This document shows positions 22,191 through 25,704 of a DNA stretch of 25,704 bases, piece by piece. Numbering within the stretch: position 1 is the first letter of the stretch; the number at the start of each line of letters is the position of its first letter. The stretch is from contig JBMOPC010000002.1 of the NCBI GenBank assembly GCA_049323915.1, forward strand, positions 1 to 25,704. Direction: 5' to 3'. Under the pieces are notes generated by a model that searched no databases, was not told the DNA's origin, and saw only the letters and a list, made by a program, of their open reading frames with translations. This DNA comes from BRHc4a sp049323915. Its GTDB lineage: Bacteria; Bacillota; Desulfotomaculia; Desulfotomaculales; Desulfocucumaceae. Position numbers and translations under genes: made by a program.

Positions 22191-23909
22191 TTGCATAATG
22201 TTGAGATAGCATGGGCCTTTTATGAGCTGGCCGACCTTTTGGAATTCAAAGGCGGGGACTTTTTCAAAATACGGGCCTACCGGCAGGCGGCCAGGGTTAT
22301 ATCCGGCCTCGGCGAACCCGTGGAGGAATTGTACCGCAATAAGACCCTTATTCGCATCCCGGGCATAGGAAAAAACATTGCTTCAAAGATCGGGGAGCTT
22401 GTTGAGAAAGGAAAGATGGATAAGCTGGAAAAGCTCCGCGCCGAGATACCCAGGGGCCTCCTGGAGATAATGGCCCTTCCGGGCATAGGCCCCAAGAGGG
22501 CGGCCTTTCTTTACCAGAACCTGGGGATAGAGTCCCTGTCCGATCTGGAGAAGGCGGCCGGGGAGAGGAAGATCCGCTTCCTCAAGGGTATGGGGGCTAA
22601 AACAGAGCTGGATATAATAAGCAACATAAATACCATAAAGAACAGGACGGGAAAGTTTTTGCTGGGGATGGCCCGGGAACTGGCCATGGACCTTTGCGGC
22701 TATCTGGAGTGTGTGGCGGGAGTGGAGAGGGTGGTGATGGCGGGGAGCGTGAGGCGCTGGAGGGAGACCGTTGAGGATGTTGACCTCCTGGCCTCGGCCA
22801 CTGATTTCGATGCGGCATTGAACGCCCTGGCCTGTCATCCGCGTACCAGGGAAGTGATTGACCGCAGTGATAATTACATAAAGGTACTGACATGGTGGGG
22901 AATACCGGTGGAGATGGTGACAGTGGAGCCGGAAAGATTCTGGTACGCACTGTTATGGGAGACCGGTAGCCCCGGTCACCTGGAGGAGCTGGCCTCTCAC
23001 GCCGCCCGGAACGACTGGGATTTGACCAGGGATGGAATCAGCAGGCGGGGCGGGAGTGACATGGCCGGCCCCTACGGGTCGGAGGAAGAGGTATACTCGG
23101 CGCTGAATCTTAAATATATACCCCCTGAGCTCAGGGAAGGCGCGGGCGAGGTGGAGTCCGCCCATGGCGGGACCCTGCCGGGGCTGGTTAATACCGGGGA
23201 TATAAAGGGAGACCTGCACGTGCATTCAAACTGGAGCGACGGGGCGGCTTCCATAGAGGAGATAGTGAGCAGGGCAAGAGAGAAGGGATACGGATATGTG
23301 GCCGTCACAGACCACTCCCGGTCTCTTAAAATCGCCCGGGGTCTTTCGGAAGAACGGCTGGAAGAGCAGTACAGCCATATCGACCGCCTGAACGTGGAAC
23401 TGGAAGGCATCAGGGTGCTCAAGGGCATAGAGGTTGATATACTGTCGGGGGGAGGGCTTGACTTTGATGACCGGGTACTGGAGAGGGCCGACGTTGTTGT
23501 GGCCTCGGTGCACAGCGGATTCAGGCAGGACCGGGAAACCATAACCTCCAGGATAATGGAGGCCGTCAAAAACCCTCACGTTGATATGATAGGCCATCTC
23601 ACCGGCCGCCTGCTTGGGCACCGGGAGGGCTACGACGTGGACGTGGAAAAAGTGCTTGAAGAGGCTGGAAAAAGAGGTAAAATAATGGAGATAAACGCCT
23701 CTCCGGACAGGCTGGACCTGAACGAGAGGCACGCCAGGATGGCCGTTGATTTTGGCGCCCGCATCGCCATTAACACCGACGCCCACGACCTGAAAAGGAT
23801 GGACGAAATGGAGTACGGGGTGTCGGTGGCCAGGAGGGCCGGGCTGGAGCCCCCGGACGTAGTCAACACACTGGACCTGGAAGATCTTTTGAAAGTCTTG
23901 GGCCGATAG
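22191..23909 (+). CDS. polX: PolX: family X DNA polymerase with C-terminal PHP domain
   Basis: Bacterial PolX fills short gaps in base excision repair and has a metal-dependent 3'-5' exonuclease in its PHP domain. The 572-residue protein has helix-hairpin-helix motifs IPGIGKNIASKIGELV and LPGIGPKRAAFLY, then the nucleotidyltransferase motif GSVRRWRETVEDVDLL (Asp196, Asp198). The PHP domain starts at GDLHVHSNWSDG and shows TDHS, GIEVDIL, SVHSGF and NTDAHD, so its metal ligands look complete. In the position of the third polymerase Asp the protein has Glu241 (GIPVEMVTV), and the usual TGSK-x-HN block is TGSPGHL, so polymerase activity may be altered. TTG 22191 is preferred to TTG 22188 because AGGGG at 22178-22182 is better spaced. 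Confidence 0.92.
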   Translation: MHNVEIAWAFYELADLLEFKGGDFFKIRAYRQAARVISGLGEPVEELYRNKTLIRIPGIGKNIASKIGELVEKGKMDKLEKLRAEIPRGLLEIMALPGIGPKRAAFLYQNLGIESLSDLEKAAGERKIRFLKGMGAKTELDIISNINTIKNRTGKFLLGMARELAMDLCGYLECVAGVERVVMAGSVRRWRETVEDVDLLASATDFDAALNALACHPRTREVIDRSDNYIKVLTWWGIPVEMVTVEPERFWYALLWETGSPGHLEELASHAARNDWDLTRDGISRRGGSDMAGPYGSEEEVYSALNLKYIPPELREGAGEVESAHGGTLPGLVNTGDIKGDLHVHSNWSDGAASIEEIVSRAREKGYGYVAVTDHSRSLKIARGLSEERLEEQYSHIDRLNVELEGIRVLKGIEVDILSGGGLDFDDRVLERADVVVASVHSGFRQDRETITSRIMEAVKNPHVDMIGHLTGRLLGHREGYDVDVEKVLEEAGKRGKIMEINASPDRLDLNERHARMAVDFGARIAINTDAHDLKRMDEMEYGVSVARRAGLEPPDVVNTLDLEDLLKVLGR

Positions 23910-23934
23910 ACTTGCAGAAATCGGGGTTATTGTT

Positions 23935-24534
23935 TTGAAAGGGTTCCATTACGAAAAAGATTACATTTTGCCGGAGAGTTTTTATTGCCGGGACACGGCC
24001 CGGGTGGCACGGGAGCTGCTGGGCAAGGTGCTGGTTCACCACTCTTCCGGGGGGATAACGGCGGGAATAATAGTGGAAACGGAGGCATACATGCAGGGGG
24101 ACCCGGCCTGCCACGCCTACCGGGGCATGACTCCCCGCAACCGGGTCATGTTCGGTCCGCCGGGCCGGACCTATATATATTTTACATACGGAATGCATTA
24201 CTGTTTCAACGTGGTGACGGCGGCGCCCGGAGTGGGGGAGGCGGTACTGATCAGGGCGCTGGAGCCTCTGGCGGGTATTGATCTGATGCGGGCCAGAAGA
24301 GGCAGGGACAATGTCAGGGAACTCTGCTCAGGGCCGGCCAGGCTGGTTCAGGCTATGGGAATAGAACCCGGCATGTACGGCCATGACCTGATCGGGGAAC
24401 CTCTTTTACTGGTGAGGGGGAGCGATATACCGGAGGAAAAGGTGGTGGTAACCACCAGGGTCGGCATAACCACCGGGGCCGAGCTACCACTTCGTTTTTA
24501 CATAAAAGATAGTATATACGTATCGAAAAAATAG
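23935..24534 (+). CDS. 3-methyladenine DNA glycosylase (Aag/MPG family)
   Basis: MPG-type glycosylases remove alkylated and deaminated purines in the first step of base excision repair. The 199-residue product has the family blocks in order: ARELLGKVLVHH, GIIVETEAYMQGDPACHAYRG with the catalytic Glu in VETEAY, TPRNRVMFGPPG, YIYFTYGMHYCFNVV, GEAVLIRALEPL, LCSGPARLVQAMGI and a C-terminal LPLRFYIKDS. Length matches the family. The start at TTG 23935 has GGGG at 23923-23926. It follows polX by 25 bases, which fits a shared role in base excision repair and probable co-transcription. Confidence 0.95.
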   Translation: MKGFHYEKDYILPESFYCRDTARVARELLGKVLVHHSSGGITAGIIVETEAYMQGDPACHAYRGMTPRNRVMFGPPGRTYIYFTYGMHYCFNVVTAAPGVGEAVLIRALEPLAGIDLMRARRGRDNVRELCSGPARLVQAMGIEPGMYGHDLIGEPLLLVRGSDIPEEKVVVTTRVGITTGAELPLRFYIKDSIYVSKK

Positions 24535-24595
24535 AACAACCAATAACCAACTGCCTGTAGCTGGCAGCTTAGAAGAAAGAAAGGAGAAACATCAG

Positions 24596-25549
24596 GTGAA
24601 AATACGTGAAATCTACGATCTGGCGGTGTCCATGGGCATCGGGGCCGACCCCAGGGGCGCCGGCAAGGTGAAAGAACTTCTGGAAAAAGAAAAGAAAAAA
24701 TACGAAGACATGAAGGAAGAGGAGAGAAAAGATTTTGACACCGAGGCGCTGACCAACCCCTACGGCGATACCGGGATACTGGCGGGGGACCCGGACCGGG
24801 AGGTAAAAAGGGTGCTGGCGGGCATCGACATGGAGGTTGGGGAGGTGCTGCTGGCCGACCGCCTTACAGAGAAGGGGACCCCCATAGATCTCATAATATC
24901 CCACCACCCCGAGGGAAAAGCGCTGGCGGCGCTGCACAAGGTGATGCACCTGCAGGAGGATATACTGGCCCAGGCCGGAGTCCCCATCAACGTTGCCGAG
25001 GGCATTATGTCGGCCAGGATAGGAGAGGTCAAGCGGGGCTTAATGCCATTAAACCATAACCGGGCCGTGGATGCGGCCAGGATACTGGGCTACGCACTTA
25101 TGTCAGTGCACACCCCGGCCGACAACATGGTTACCTCGGCCCTCCAGAAAAAAATTGACTCCAGAAAGCCGGAAACTGTAAACGACGTCATAAAGCTTTT
25201 AAAGGAAGAGCCGGAATACGCCGAGGCCGCCAGGTCCGGCGCCGGCCCCGCTATTATTGTGGGCTCCAAGGACCGCCGGGCCGGCAAGATAATGGTGGAC
25301 ATGACAGGAGGCACCAGCGGGTCCGAGGACGCCTACGGCAAGCTTTCCCAGGCCGGGGTGGGCACCCTTATAGTCATGCACATGGGCGAAAAGCACCGCA
25401 AGGAGGCCGAAAAAAACCACATCAATGTTATTATAGCCGGGCACATGGCCTCGGACTCCATGGGGATGAACCAATTTCTGGACAGGCTGGAGGCTTCAGG
25501 GGTGGATGTGGTGCCCTGCGCCGGGCTGATAAGGCATAAGAGAGTCTAA
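24596..25549 (+). CDS. NIF3-like (DUF34) metal-binding protein
   Basis: NIF3-like proteins form ring-shaped hexamers with a two-metal site; their biochemical role is not firmly established. The 317-residue product has a charged coiled N-terminal segment (about 25-50, KELLEKEKKKYEDMKEEER) unusual for the family. The recognisable core follows: VLAGIDMEVGEVLLADRL, then DLIISHHPEG with a double His as in NIF3 metal sites, PINVAEGIM, SVHTPADNMV and VIIAGHMASDSMGMN. It resembles a variant sometimes annotated NGG1p-interacting factor 3 in clostridial genomes. GTG 24596 is supported by AAGGAG at 24581-24586. A small inverted repeat (24551-24567) lies between it and the glycosylase gene. Function is left open. 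Confidence 0.7.
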   Translation: MKIREIYDLAVSMGIGADPRGAGKVKELLEKEKKKYEDMKEEERKDFDTEALTNPYGDTGILAGDPDREVKRVLAGIDMEVGEVLLADRLTEKGTPIDLIISHHPEGKALAALHKVMHLQEDILAQAGVPINVAEGIMSARIGEVKRGLMPLNHNRAVDAARILGYALMSVHTPADNMVTSALQKKIDSRKPETVNDVIKLLKEEPEYAEAARSGAGPAIIVGSKDRRAGKIMVDMTGGTSGSEDAYGKLSQAGVGTLIVMHMGEKHRKEAEKNHINVIIAGHMASDSMGMNQFLDRLEASGVDVVPCAGLIRHKRV

Positions 25550-25605
25550 CGGGTAAGGTTATCTTGTCGGAATTCAGAAGCCAGACTCCCATGCCACAAA
25601 AAAGT

Positions 25606-25691
25606 GGCACCACAATGAATGAAAAATGATTTATTTTCCGAATTATACCCTTTAGCGGCTGGCGAAGCGAGGTCGATTTTTCATTGGTGCC
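25606..25691. repeat. Imperfect inverted repeat near the right edge
   Basis: GGCACCA (25606-25612) and AATGAAAAAT (25618-25627) on the left match, as inverse complements, ATTTTTCATT (25676-25685) and TGGTGCC (25685-25691) on the right; the left arm has five extra bases (CAATG) between the two blocks. A separate TGCCAC/GTGGCA hairpin (25592-25609) overlaps the left arm. The 48 bases between the arms show no gene. It could be a miniature inverted-repeat element, a remnant of an insertion or a structured RNA. Confidence 0.45.
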
Positions 25692-25704
25692 TTGAGCCCG
25701 TAAG

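Noticed and set aside
24551..24567. CTGCC/GGCAG inverted repeat as a terminator before the NIF3-like gene
   Set aside because: The stem is only five pairs with a seven-base loop and there is no T-tract after it.

Overview
The window reads as a chromosomal piece of a Bacillota (Firmicutes) genome, most plausibly a Pelotomaculum/Desulfotomaculum-type clostridial relative. The reasons are the infC-rpmI-rplT set with an L20-type leader, a T-box in front of pheST, zapA directly after pheT, strong GGAGG-type ribosome binding sites with many GTG/TTG starts, and a GC-rich purine-heavy codon style. The lineage is an inference from gene content, not a database match. No tRNA, rRNA, CRISPR array or intact transposon was seen.

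Layout. (1) Positions 1-776 hold the 3' end of a PilT-type retraction ATPase and a small type IV pilin-like gene. (2) 844-3120 encodes a large membrane protein of the O-antigen ligase/polymerase family fused to TPR repeats. (3) 3129-4500 is a self-contained translation operon: an extended -10 promoter, an L20-type attenuator leader, infC (apparent AUU start), rpmI, rplT and a terminator. (4) 4544-16162 begins with an rRNA 2'-O-methyltransferase gene and continues almost without gaps into a polysaccharide cluster: flippase, GT4, gmd, fcl, GT2, GT4, WbaZ-like GT4 and a WbaP-like initiating sugar-phosphate transferase. An HD-GYP gene follows and a hairpin terminator closes the run. (5) 16161-17486 on the minus strand is a membrane-anchored protein with a divergent L,D-transpeptidase domain. 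(6) 17663-22120 is the pheST-zapA unit: promoter, long leader with a Phe-type T-box, pheS, pheT, zapA and a strong hairpin. (7) 22191-25549 encodes PolX with a PHP domain, a 3-methyladenine DNA glycosylase and a NIF3-like protein. The last 100 bases carry an imperfect inverted repeat.

How the genes may work together. The sugar genes form a nearly complete lipid-linked glycan pathway. The WbaP-like enzyme would load the first sugar phosphate on undecaprenyl phosphate, four glycosyltransferases would extend it, Gmd and Fcl would make GDP-L-fucose from GDP-mannose, and the Wzx-like flippase would export it. The only polymerase/ligase candidate is the protein at 844-3120, which lies next to the pilin-like gene on the far side of the infC operon. 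This suggests two outcomes: an exopolysaccharide or cell-wall glycan under c-di-GMP influence (HD-GYP neighbour), or glycosylation of the pilin. The cluster appears to sit inside an otherwise conserved housekeeping neighbourhood (infC-rpmI-rplT-rRNA methylase ... pheS-pheT-zapA).

The points most worth checking are the pilin/ligase pair, the SYGC active-site variant of the L,D-transpeptidase, the Asp-to-Glu change in the PolX polymerase site, the AUU start of infC, the tandem dyads at the pheST promoter, the hairpin over the zapA ribosome binding site and the inverted repeat at the right edge.
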